Positions 1-7,596 of a DNA stretch of 64,000 bases are shown here, piece after piece. Position 1 is the first letter of the stretch, and every line of letters starts with the position of its first letter. The notes under the pieces are model-generated. The model was not told where the DNA came from. It did no database searches and worked only from the letters and a program-made list of their open reading frames with translations. A program made the position numbers and the translations under genes. The stretch is from JANQPA01 sp964548175 (GTDB lineage: Bacteria; Bacteroidota; Bacteroidia; Chitinophagales; Saprospiraceae), in NCBI GenBank assembly GCA_964548175.1, contig CAZJQS010000011.1, forward strand, positions 45,148 to 109,147, written 5' to 3'.

Positions 1-2
1 CA

Positions 3-77
3 GATGAGATACGCATGCATATGACCGCCCGTAGAGGCGGTATTAAAAGCACCTTAATGCATGGCATTGCCGGATGA
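3..77 (+). CDS. C-terminal end of an unidentified protein (partial)
   Basis: A reading frame is open from the first bases of the window to a TGA at 75-77 and would give 24 residues ending KSTLMHGIAG. No longer frame is open here. The tail is basic and I do not recognise it. A hairpin (ACCGCC at 24-29, GGCGGT at 36-41) lies inside it. Bacteroidota often place panC/panD near glgA, but this tail does not look like either product. It may be a chance frame. Confidence 0.3.
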   Translation, partial: DEIRMHMTARRGGIKSTLMHGIAG

Positions 78-260
78 ATTTTATTTTTTCCGTTCTTTTT
101 TAAGAAAAAGTTTTCATTTTTCCTGGAAACGATTGGAAAAAGTGGATTTGGATTAAGAAGTGGATGATGAAATCTCCTTTTGATCCAGCTTTTAAGCATA
201 GATTATAGTAGACTTTTACTTTCCAGATGAAACCTACACTTTAAACAGGCCGAAGACAAG
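78..260. other. Intergenic region upstream of glgA
   Basis: AT-rich stretch with no credible reading frame. I could not find a convincing TAnnTTTG box. The leader just before glgA contains no Shine-Dalgarno match, as is usual in this phylum. Confidence 0.5.
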
Positions 261-1697
261 ATGAAAATACTTCAAATCAGTCCTGAATGTTATCCTGCAG
301 CAAAGGCAGGAGGTTTGGGTGATGTAGTGGGAGCACTCCCTAAATACCTCGACAGGATGGGACGTTCCACAGCTGTGATCATACCCAAATACCAGACCCG
401 CTGGCTCAATAATCAGCAATATGCTACGGTTCACAGCGGAGCTTTTCGTTTGTATCGAGCCATGATTCCCTTTACCATCGAAAGGGTGATGGGAGCGGAA
501 CTGGATTATCCTCTATTCGTAGCCAATATTCCGACCAAATTTGACCGCCCCGGAGTGTATCAGGCCGAAGACGGCACCAACTTCGGTGATGAGATCGAAC
601 GTTCTATTTGCTTCCAGGAAGCAGTTCTGGTATGGGTCAGGGACATGCAGGAAAGACCCGAGATCCTTCACTGTCATGATCATATGACCGGATTAGTGCC
701 CTTTCTGATCAAACACAGCCCTGATTATAAGATGCTGTCTGGCATTTCCACGGTTTTTACCATCCATAACGGGGAATATCACGGGGCTTATTCCTGGAAT
801 AAAATGCATTTGCTGCCTTTTTTCGATGCCAACGCCCGGGGCCTGCTCGACTGGGCCAATACCATCAATCCGCTGGCTACTGCTATTAAAACTTCCTGGC
901 GGGTGACGACCGTTTCTCCGACTTATCTGGAGGAGTTGAAAACGTCTTCCAACGGGCTGGAAGGCTTAATTCGCAGTGAAGGGCATAAAGCATACGGCAT
1001 TCTGAACGGCATCGACACTCATGTCTGGGACCCCGCTGCTGATACTTACATCGCTCATCCTTTTGCCGATGATGTACCAATATTCAAATCCGGCAATAAA
1101 GATACGCTATTGAGAACGTTCAACTTCGATAAAAAACTGCCGGTCATCACGTTTATAGGAAGATTGAGACGGGAAAAAGGAGCTGATCTCCTGCCCGGAC
1201 TAATTCGCCAGGTATTGGAAAGTGGCCTTCAAGTGGCTTTTCTTATACTTGGAACAGGTGAGTTGTCCATTCATCAGGAACTGCAATATCTCAAAGGGCG
1301 TTTTCCCGGACGTCTGGACGTAGCCCTCGAATACAATGAAGGCTTAGCGCATCAATTATATGCGGGATCGGATTTTCTCATCATGCCGTCCAGGGTAGAA
1401 CCTTGTGGGTTGAACCAAATGTACGCTATGCGCTACGGTACGATACCTATCGTTCGCACCGTAGGCGGATTAAAAGATACAGTAATCGATATGGCTTCCC
1501 CCGGAGATACCGGCCGGGGTTTCCGCTTTGATCAGTTTACTGTAGGGGACGCTCATCACGCCGTCTACAGGGCCTATGAACTGTTTCAGGATAAAGAAGC
1601 ATTGGCAAAAGTAAGAGCCCGGATCATGGCGGTGGATTTTTCCTGGGAGAAATCAACTCAGGAGTATATTCAGATCTATGATCAGCTATCTAAATAA
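261..1697 (+). CDS. glgA: Glycogen synthase (ADP-glucose type)
   Basis: Transfers glucose from ADP-glucose to the non-reducing end of a growing alpha-1,4-glucan in the cytoplasm. The 478 residues match the usual length of bacterial GT5 enzymes. The N-terminal GT5 domain opens with the ADP-glucose binding motif KAGGLGDVVGALP (Lys15), followed by IHNGEYHGAYSW. The C-terminal Rossmann lobe has FIGRLRREKGADLL and MPSRVEPCGLNQMYAMRYG, where Glu380 is the expected catalytic acid, and then TVGGLKDTV. It is followed by glgC, which makes its substrate. The ATG start gives a clean family N-terminus (MKILQISPECYP). Confidence 0.95.
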   Translation: MKILQISPECYPAAKAGGLGDVVGALPKYLDRMGRSTAVIIPKYQTRWLNNQQYATVHSGAFRLYRAMIPFTIERVMGAELDYPLFVANIPTKFDRPGVYQAEDGTNFGDEIERSICFQEAVLVWVRDMQERPEILHCHDHMTGLVPFLIKHSPDYKMLSGISTVFTIHNGEYHGAYSWNKMHLLPFFDANARGLLDWANTINPLATAIKTSWRVTTVSPTYLEELKTSSNGLEGLIRSEGHKAYGILNGIDTHVWDPAADTYIAHPFADDVPIFKSGNKDTLLRTFNFDKKLPVITFIGRLRREKGADLLPGLIRQVLESGLQVAFLILGTGELSIHQELQYLKGRFPGRLDVALEYNEGLAHQLYAGSDFLIMPSRVEPCGLNQMYAMRYGTIPIVRTVGGLKDTVIDMASPGDTGRGFRFDQFTVGDAHHAVYRAYELFQDKEALAKVRARIMAVDFSWEKSTQEYIQIYDQLSK

Positions 1698-1982
1698 CCT
1701 AAGTTGTGATGCAACCTAGGTGTAGATGGTAAATGGTAGAAAGTAGAAAGATTTCTGGCTGAAATGGACAAATAGATACCTTTTTTGGTTGTATTTTACC
1801 TAATACCTTCTACCTTCTACTAAAGTTGCTTCGCAACAAGTCTAATATTTGACCTCAGGGTCAAATGAAAAAGAAGATTATTAGCCGCATCTGCCCGTGT
1901 CTGACGGCAGGCAGGCCTGTTGACTTTTGAAACAACCTCTTTAGTTAAATATCATATTTGCAGTACAAACAAATCGAACATT
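1698..1982. other. glgA-glgC intergenic region with degenerate repeats
   Basis: About 285 bases without a gene. It carries the near-inverted short words TTGTGATGCAA and TTGCTTCGCAA, purine-rich GTAGAAAGTAGAAAG facing TACCTTCTACCTTCTAC (an inverted purine/pyrimidine pair at about 1735-1820), and a GC-rich imperfect palindrome CTGCCCGTGTCTGACGGCAG near 1892-1911. The probable glgC promoter lies at the right end. Confidence 0.5.
1926..1960 (+). promoter_or_regulatory. Candidate promoter of glgC
   Basis: TTTG at 1926-1929 and CATATTTG at 1953-1960 resemble the Bacteroidota -33/-7 pair TTTG-N19-21-TAnnTTTG. There is one mismatch in the -7 box and the spacer of 23 is slightly long. Transcription from here would start near 1967, which excludes a TTG start at 1920 and supports the ATG at 1983 or 1995. 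Confidence 0.45.
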
Positions 1983-3269
1983 ATGGTCATCAACATGAGT
2001 ACAATTTCCCTTATCCTAGGAGGCGGGGTCGGATCGCGCCTGTATCCATTAACGAGTCAACGTTCCAAACCGGCCGTTCCCATCGGCGGTAAATACCGCT
2101 TAATCGACATTCCCATCTCGAATTGTCTGAACTCGGGGCTGAAACGCATGTTTGTACTAACGCAGTTCAATTCTACCTCGCTAAATACCCACATCAAAAA
2201 TACTTATCACTTCGATAGCTTTACCCGCGGCTTTGTAGATATCCTTGCTGCCGAACAAACACATACTTCCGATAAGTGGTTTCAGGGCACCGCAGATGCC
2301 GTGCGCCAGTCCATGCATCACCTGGTCAATCACAAATACGAATACATCCTCATTCTTTCCGGTGATCAGTTGTATCAGATGAATTTTCAGGAACTTGGTA
2401 ACTTCCATTACAAAAAGGACGCGGATCTGACCATCGCCACCATCCCGGTAGTTGCAAAAGATGCTCCGGGATTCGGTATCATGAAGGTGAATGAAAACAG
2501 CTTCATCGAAAGCTTCACCGAAAAACCTGCCTTGGACGAACTGGGTCCGTGGGAGTCTCCTGTGGAAGAAAAATATGCCAAAGAAGGAAAAGTCTACCTG
2601 GCTTCGATGGGGATTTATATTTTTAAGGCGGACTTTCTGGAAAAATTATTCAGAGACTACCCGGATGCGACCGATTTCGGCAAGGAGATCATTCCGGCGG
2701 CTATTAAAGGAGGCTACAAAGTAGCCAGCTTTCCCTTCGGAGGCTATTGGACGGATATCGGAACCATCGCTTCCTTTTTCGAAGCCAATATTGCGCTGTC
2801 AAAAGATATTCCTGAATTCAATTTGTTCGATGCCGGCAATCCGGTCTACACCCGTCCGCGGATGCTGGCGCCTTCTAAAGTTTTCGGCACCACGCTCCAG
2901 GATTCAGTGCTGGCTGAAGGAAGCATCATCCACGCCAAAAAGATCGAAAACTCCATTGTCGGTATCCGCTCTCGTATCGGTAAAGGAACAGAGATCATCG
3001 ATTCCATCGTGATGGGTAATGATTACTACGAAACGATCGAAGAAATCGAGAATCGCGACGATGCGCCGATGGGTATAGGCGAAAATTGCTTCATCAAAAA
3101 CGCTATCGTTGATAAAGATTGCCGGGTAGGTGATAACGTGACCATCATCGGGGGAGAAGATCTGGAGGATGCTGAATCCGACACCTACTGTATTCGCGAT
3201 GGCATTATCGTATTGAAAAAGAAGTGCTTTATTCCCGATAATACCGTTATCGGTAAAGAAAAAGAATAA
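1983..3269 (+). CDS. glgC: Glucose-1-phosphate adenylyltransferase (ADP-glucose pyrophosphorylase)
   Basis: Makes ADP-glucose and pyrophosphate from glucose 1-phosphate and ATP, the committed step of bacterial glycogen synthesis. The N-terminal nucleotidyltransferase domain shows LGGGVGSRLYPLTSQRSKPA, GGKYRLIDIPISNCLNSG, QGTADAVRQ, SFTEKP and the GYWTDIGT sugar-phosphate region. The C-terminal third is a left-handed beta-helix with hexapeptide-like turns. About 428 residues from this ATG; a second ATG at 1995 (MSTISLILGGG) is equally good. The frame is open further upstream to a TTG at 1920, but those residues look unlike the family and lie on the promoter. Neighbouring glgA uses the product. 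Confidence 0.94.
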   Translation: MVINMSTISLILGGGVGSRLYPLTSQRSKPAVPIGGKYRLIDIPISNCLNSGLKRMFVLTQFNSTSLNTHIKNTYHFDSFTRGFVDILAAEQTHTSDKWFQGTADAVRQSMHHLVNHKYEYILILSGDQLYQMNFQELGNFHYKKDADLTIATIPVVAKDAPGFGIMKVNENSFIESFTEKPALDELGPWESPVEEKYAKEGKVYLASMGIYIFKADFLEKLFRDYPDATDFGKEIIPAAIKGGYKVASFPFGGYWTDIGTIASFFEANIALSKDIPEFNLFDAGNPVYTRPRMLAPSKVFGTTLQDSVLAEGSIIHAKKIENSIVGIRSRIGKGTEIIDSIVMGNDYYETIEEIENRDDAPMGIGENCFIKNAIVDKDCRVGDNVTIIGGEDLEDAESDTYCIRDGIIVLKKKCFIPDNTVIGKEKE

Positions 3270-3304
3270 AAAAAAGCCCCCGCAGCTGCGGGGGCTTTTT
3301 TTTA
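3270..3304. terminator. Bidirectional intrinsic terminator between glgC and the minus-strand gene
   Basis: A perfect 20-bp palindrome at 3276-3295 (GCCCCCGCAG with its complement) is flanked by A-runs on the left and T9 on the right, so it can terminate both glgC and the convergent gene at 3302. It sits directly against both stop codons. Confidence 0.9.
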
Positions 3305-4381
3305 TTCTTTTTTGCAAATTACAGGCAGTATCCCTTTAAACCAGTCGATCAGAGCGATCTCCTGTGCTTTGGTCAAGTCTTCACAAGCCTCCGGATATTG
3401 CTGCATATCCAAATAGGCTTGTCCACGCATTAACCTGAAACTTCCATTTTCGGGAAACAAATCCACAGCCTGACTCAGCAAGCCGATGCCTTCTTCGGTG
3501 TTTCCTTCATTAAAAGCCGCTACCCCGTCATTCGCGAGTTGGAGCGCTTTTTCGTAATCGCTGACAATGGCTTTGCAATGTTCCGCTTGAGGTGTAAAGT
3601 TCAAAGTCAGGTCAAAAGCCGCCGGTACATTTCTGCCCTGATAAGTGGCCGGTTTCCATTTGCCAATAGTAGAGGTCACTACATCCGATACGGCCGACCA
3701 GAAGTCGAAGCCGAGATTGTTGTAGTCAGTCAGGTTCAGTACTTTAACGACACCGTCAGGATTCACCAGTATCTGAACATCAAAAGCGCCGACGAGGCAG
3801 CTGTCGTTCGCGATCTTAGGATATTCAAGCCGCTCGTTGATGAACTCGATCAAAGCCTGGTCGCCTCCTTCTTCAAATTCAAGTGGTGTGTCCAGCTTGG
3901 TGTAGACACTGTCGCCGTCTACAAGTGTATAAGGAGGGGCTTCTTGTAACTCAAATTTGACCGGAAGCGTGTAACGGGTCCGCACTACTGCTCCTTTGTT
4001 TTTTCCGGGCACCCATTTGACGGATGCTTCATTCATCAGCTGAATGACGTCAAGCACCGCTTGTCCGCAGCCGCCGCCTATGTCTCTGAGTACTTTCAAA
4101 TTCGTCAGGCTGCCGTCTTTTTCCACTACAAAAGACACCACTACCTGACCCTCGTTGCCGTTCTGGCGGGCTTCCAAAGGATAGGCCACGTTGCGATAAA
4201 CAAAAGCCAATAGTGTCTGCTGGGCGCATTGCTGCTTTACAGCCAGGGTCGTGTCAAGCTTTTCACACGCCGGAAAGCGCGGTGGTTCTTCGGCTACTAC
4301 ATAGATCGTCGTGTCGTTTTCCTGGGCCTTCAGGCTGGTAAAAGCAAAAAAGGCCAGCAAGAAAATAAGGTAGCTTCTCAT
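3302..4381 (-). CDS. Periplasmic TonB C-terminal-like protein with TPR tail
   Basis: 359 residues with a Sec signal peptide (MRSYLIFLLAFFAFTSLKAQ). Residues about 55-145 form a TonB_C-type domain (AYPLEARQNGNEGQVVVSF, then KWVPGKNKGAVVRTRYTLP). A second, weaker copy follows at about 175-275 (LEYPKIANDSCLVGAFDVQI, KWKPATYQGRNVPAAFDL). The last 80 residues contain tetratricopeptide-like helices (AFNEGNTEEGIGLLSQAVDL). There is no transmembrane anchor other than the signal peptide and no proline-rich linker, so it is probably not an energy transducer itself. It follows the dipeptidase gene after 33 bases, so co-transcription is likely. Exact role unknown. Confidence 0.75.
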   Translation of the reverse strand: MRSYLIFLLAFFAFTSLKAQENDTTIYVVAEEPPRFPACEKLDTTLAVKQQCAQQTLLAFVYRNVAYPLEARQNGNEGQVVVSFVVEKDGSLTNLKVLRDIGGGCGQAVLDVIQLMNEASVKWVPGKNKGAVVRTRYTLPVKFELQEAPPYTLVDGDSVYTKLDTPLEFEEGGDQALIEFINERLEYPKIANDSCLVGAFDVQILVNPDGVVKVLNLTDYNNLGFDFWSAVSDVVTSTIGKWKPATYQGRNVPAAFDLTLNFTPQAEHCKAIVSDYEKALQLANDGVAAFNEGNTEEGIGLLSQAVDLFPENGSFRLMRGQAYLDMQQYPEACEDLTKAQEIALIDWFKGILPVICKKE

Positions 4382-4414
4382 TGTTATTGGTTTATTTTTT
4401 TATTAGTTCATTTT

Positions 4415-5677
4415 TTATTCGCCGGGTTGCTGGAGTTGCTGGGCGACTTGCTCCACTTGTCTCCATACCCGGAATACATTGGCGTAGCAGATCTTGCGAA
4501 TATCTTCTTTAGAATACCCGCGTCTGAGCAATTCGGCGATCAGGTTTGGATATTGAGAGACATCCTTCAGCCCGGTAGGTAAAGAATCACCTACCCCGTC
4601 AAAATCGGACCCGAGGCCTACATGATCGATCCCGGCTACCTGCACCACATTGTCAATATGATCGGCTACCTTTTTGACATCGGCGTAAAGCGCGTCTTTA
4701 TTTTCCTCACGAAACTTTTCGATGATCGGCTTTGCTGCTTCATCTTCCGGCTTCAGGCCTTTCTCTTCCAGCATTTTATTAAGCTCGCTCCTTTTTTCGG
4801 AGCTGCTTTTTCTCAATGCTCCATCCAGGAAGCCGGTGCCGAAATTAATCTGGATCACACCGCCGTTTTCGGCCAGCTTTTTCAGCATATCATCGCTCAT
4901 GTTACGTTCAAAGCCGGGGGTGAATTTCCGGCAGGAAGAATGGGAAGCGATTACCGGTGCTTTGGTCATTTCCACGACCTGATAGAAGGTATTATTGGAA
5001 ACGTGCGAAATGTCCACCATGATGCCTACGCGATTCATTTCTTTAACGACCTCTCGTCCGAAATCGCTCAAACCACCCCAGGTGCCGGTATCGTCGTAGG
5101 AAGAATCGCAAATCTGGTTGTCCTTGGAATGCGTCAGGGTGATGTAGCGAATGCCTCTTTTAAAGAAATATTCTACATTGCCGAGATCATCTTCAATAGG
5201 GGCGCCGTTCTCCATGCCCATAGGCAGGGAGATCAAGCCTTTTTTAAAATGTTCTTCCACCTGGTCAGGTGAAAACGCCACGGCAAACTTGTCGGGATGA
5301 TTGGCGGCGACTCCATATACCATCTCAATCAGGGAATCGGCAAATGCTTTGGCGCCTCCTGTTTCCTGATAGCTGGCGGGAATATAGATGGACATAAACG
5401 GGGCGTCCAGGCCTCCTTTCTTGGCTCTTTTATAGTCAAAATCGCCCTTGTCGGTTTCTATGGGGATACCGATAAATTCCTTCGTAAAACGGAAATTGAT
5501 GATGTTGAGGCGGTAAGGCAGATCCACGTGGCCGTCAGTGATGATGAATTCTTGGGCCAGTTTTTCGGCTGCCTTATTCAGTTTTTCTTCAGACAATTGT
5601 GTGTAATCTACTGTCTTTGGAGTGCAAGCCATAATCGCAAGCATAAGCACGGTTAGGAATGGAATGTTACGTATCAT
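4415..5677 (-). CDS. Membrane dipeptidase lipoprotein (peptidase M19, renal dipeptidase family)
   Basis: A zinc-dependent dipeptidase predicted to sit in the envelope as a lipoprotein: the N-terminus ends in the lipobox AIMAC (Cys18). Family motifs are the metal-binding His50-x-Asp52 (DGHVDLPY), the bridging Glu in GMENGAPIE, LTHSKDN, DISHVSNNTF, VIASHSSCRKF with the second pair of histidines, and GIDHVGLGSDFDG near the end. The 420 residues suit the family. Homologues cleave dipeptides, including D-amino acid containing ones. It lies upstream of the TonB_C-like gene in a probable two-gene unit. A possible promoter and repeats lie just upstream (5684-5783). Confidence 0.9.
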   Translation of the reverse strand: MIRNIPFLTVLMLAIMACTPKTVDYTQLSEEKLNKAAEKLAQEFIITDGHVDLPYRLNIINFRFTKEFIGIPIETDKGDFDYKRAKKGGLDAPFMSIYIPASYQETGGAKAFADSLIEMVYGVAANHPDKFAVAFSPDQVEEHFKKGLISLPMGMENGAPIEDDLGNVEYFFKRGIRYITLTHSKDNQICDSSYDDTGTWGGLSDFGREVVKEMNRVGIMVDISHVSNNTFYQVVEMTKAPVIASHSSCRKFTPGFERNMSDDMLKKLAENGGVIQINFGTGFLDGALRKSSSEKRSELNKMLEEKGLKPEDEAAKPIIEKFREENKDALYADVKKVADHIDNVVQVAGIDHVGLGSDFDGVGDSLPTGLKDVSQYPNLIAELLRRGYSKEDIRKICYANVFRVWRQVEQVAQQLQQPGE

Positions 5678-5683
5678 GATTAG

Positions 5684-5711
5684 CTATTTTTGATGGAATG
5701 ATCAAAAATAG
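5684..5711 (-). promoter_or_regulatory. Candidate -7 box within an inverted repeat upstream of the dipeptidase
   Basis: Read on the minus strand, TATTTTTG (5703-5710) fits TAnnTTTG and lies 26 bases before the ATG. The same bases form one arm of an 11-bp inverted repeat (CTATTTTTGAT at 5684-5694, complement at 5701-5711, 6-base loop). No good TTTG was seen at -33, so this is tentative. Confidence 0.35.
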
Positions 5712-5735
5712 AAATCCTGGTGGTAAATAAAAATA

Positions 5736-5783
5736 AAAAACAGGAGTCATCCCTTAAATCGAATAAAAACATGAGTCATCTCT
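5736..5783. repeat. Pair of 19-bp direct repeats upstream of the dipeptidase
   Basis: AAAAACAGGAGTCATCCCT (5736-5754) and AAAAACATGAGTCATCTCT (5765-5783) match at 17 of 19 positions and are spaced 29 bp apart, start to start. They lie just upstream of the candidate dipeptidase promoter, a position that would suit a regulator site. Confidence 0.5.
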
Positions 5784-5836
5784 AGCATCCGCTTACAGGA
5801 CCTTTTAGTTGAAATTCGGGAGAATACATATTTTCC

Positions 5837-6511
5837 TTATCGCAAATCCACGATCGTATAGCCCGGATAGTCCTCCTTTTTTACCGAAAAATAGCCGGCA
5901 GGAAAAGTTTTATTCGTGTTGAGATTGTCAAGGGAGAAGGTATAGCGAGTACCGTCTTTGCCAAAGGCCTTCACCCGGATGATTTCCTTTTTATTTTTAT
6001 CGATGGTCATACGGAGCTTGGAATAATCGGCGTATTCATCCAGCGGTTTGAATTCAATTTGCTGAACGACCCGGCCGTTTTCCGTCATTTCATTGGTCAG
6101 GTAATACACGAAATCATCCCCTTCGTAAAAAGAAAAAAGCGTCTGGGGACTCAGTCCACCGGTGGCTTCCCCCTCTTCCGGAGCGTTATTGATCTGTATT
6201 TCCTTGTTGTTGCCCAAAACGATCCATAAAGTTTGGCCATCGGAAATGAAAGCCTGGTTGGCGATCGCAAAACGGTAGCTTTGCCCGGCTCTGCTGACAG
6301 CCCCCTTCTGTACTTCCTTTGGTTGTTCCGGAATCTCGATTTCCAGCGTAATAGCGGCCTCCATAGAACGGTAGGCGTCGTATTTAGCCTTTAATTGCTT
6401 GAGTATGGCCGTGGCTTCAGGGTCAGAATCCTTGGAGTCGGTAAAATCCTGAGCCGGCAATTGCCAGACTAGTGCAAATAACATACTCAACAATAAGACG
6501 GATTTTTTCAT
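5837..6511 (-). CDS. lolA: LolA-like outer-membrane lipoprotein carrier
   Basis: Periplasmic carrier of the LolA family, which ferries lipoproteins from the inner to the outer membrane. 224 residues with a signal peptide (MKKSVLLLSMLFALVWQLPAQ). The mature part shows the LolA pattern: an amphipathic helix (ILKQLKAKYDAYRSMEA), beta strands with RAGQSYRFAI, FISDGQTLWI and a late YTFSLDNLNTNKTFPAGYF. Divergent Bacteroidota members of the family look like this. It is oriented with the dipeptidase and separated from it by 159 bases that hold repeats, so a separate promoter is likely for the downstream gene. Confidence 0.8.
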   Translation of the reverse strand: MKKSVLLLSMLFALVWQLPAQDFTDSKDSDPEATAILKQLKAKYDAYRSMEAAITLEIEIPEQPKEVQKGAVSRAGQSYRFAIANQAFISDGQTLWIVLGNNKEIQINNAPEEGEATGGLSPQTLFSFYEGDDFVYYLTNEMTENGRVVQQIEFKPLDEYADYSKLRMTIDKNKKEIIRVKAFGKDGTRYTFSLDNLNTNKTFPAGYFSVKKEDYPGYTIVDLR

Positions 6512-6681
6512 TTGCTGTTTGTTTTTTTTTAAAACGAGCGTTTGTGTTTTTTATTGAAAAGTAAACAAGAAGCCTTTGTTAAGGTTGACTTAAATGTTAG
6601 ACGTTCCTTGGCGCTGGCTAGTCACTTTTCTGAAATCCTGAACACATCACATTGGCGCCTTGTTAACCTTCAAAACAAAAG

Positions 6682-7320
6682 ATGAACAGCCCGGTATTGG
6701 AGTCTTTAGTAGAACAGTTGTCCCCTATCCTGAAAAAAAGCGACTTTCAGTGGAACCAGGCCCTCAGTCAATTTAGGAAAAAAACGGGTGCTGGTTTTCA
6801 ATGCATGATCTTGTCTGTAAGCGATTATGAGGACCTGAGCTTATACGAGCCTCACTTCGGTATTCGTTTGGATAAGGTGGAAGAGCTGGCTTTTCCTTAT
6901 ACAAATGGCTTGCGGGGTTTTCAAAAAGACAGCATGACCCTGGTCGTCTCGGCGGCTAAATTGTTGAAGACGCCTTTTTATCGCCTGGAAATAGCTGATC
7001 ACAAAGATGCATTCCAGGCATCAAAGAGAACCATTGAGCTTTTTGAACAAAAAGGCCTTTCTTTCTTCAGAAATCACCAGTCCCTCTCCCAGATGGATTA
7101 CCTTTTTAATGCTTTTCCTGATCAACAAGTAGCGTTGATCAATAATCCTGTTCATCGTTGCATTCGCGGCATGGTCATTGCTCGATTGAGCGGGCGAGAA
7201 GATTTACCTGCCCTGGCAGATAAATACCGTAACACTTTGCAAAACCATTTTGCCCCTGAGGTAACCAGGCGGAAGTTTGAGGAGTTGGTGTTGTTTTTGG
7301 AGCGTTATGCAGAAAATTGA
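6682..7320 (+). CDS. Hypothetical protein, 212 residues
   Basis: No signal peptide or membrane segment is visible, so it is probably a soluble cytoplasmic protein. It is mostly helical with a few hydrophobic strands (GFQCMILSVSDYEDLSLYEP, GFQKDSMTLVVSAAKLL). I do not recognise a family or a catalytic motif. It stands alone between two minus-strand blocks. Codon use is ordinary and the frame is clean, so it is likely real. Both flanks carry remnants of a repeat related to the element at 38621-38888. Confidence 0.65.
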   Translation: MNSPVLESLVEQLSPILKKSDFQWNQALSQFRKKTGAGFQCMILSVSDYEDLSLYEPHFGIRLDKVEELAFPYTNGLRGFQKDSMTLVVSAAKLLKTPFYRLEIADHKDAFQASKRTIELFEQKGLSFFRNHQSLSQMDYLFNAFPDQQVALINNPVHRCIRGMVIARLSGREDLPALADKYRNTLQNHFAPEVTRRKFEELVLFLERYAEN

Positions 7321-7374
7321 TGAGTCGCCTGTCAAAAATTACCTCTATTTATCGGTTGTCGGTTAAGAAAGTGT

Positions 7375-7394
7375 TAGGACATATTTAAGTTAAC
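7375..7394. repeat. Solo copy of the terminal motif of the 38.6-kb palindromic element
   Basis: TAGGACATATTTAAGTTAAC here matches the complement of the right end of the element at 38621-38888 (TAGGACATCTTTAAGTTAAC) at 19 of 20 bases. No second arm is adjacent. Confidence 0.5.
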
Positions 7395-7465
7395 GTGAGT
7401 TCGGAGATTCCCAAGGCCCCAGAGGGGCAAAAATGGTGGTAGAAAACATTGAAATTAAAGGAAAG

Positions 7466-7568
7466 CGCGCCGTAGGTACGCCATATATTCCGTACCTACA
7501 GCCTACGGTTTTTCGTTGTTAATCTTTTTTTCTACCTTAACCAACAACCAATCCCGCTTCCAGCGGGA
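7466..7568. repeat. Two palindromic repeat units in the 7321-7596 gap
   Basis: GTAGGTACG (7472-7480) and CGTACCTAC (7491-7499) form a 9-bp stem around a 10-base AT-rich centre. It is followed by GCCTACGGTTTTTCG, so it may also act as a terminator for the gene ending at 7320. A second hairpin, TCCCGCT-TCC-AGCGGGA, is at 7552-7568, and AACAACC words follow up to the stop of the next gene. These look like dispersed extragenic palindromes. Confidence 0.5.
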
Positions 7569-7596
7569 CAGGCTATCCAACAACCAACAACCAACC

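Noticed and set aside
1920..1982. TTG start for glgC at 1920
   Set aside because: The extra 21 residues are unlike the family and the candidate promoter lies inside them.
2904..3317. Minus-strand frame of 137 residues antisense to glgC
   Set aside because: Crosses the terminator and has no family features; glgC is certain on the other strand.
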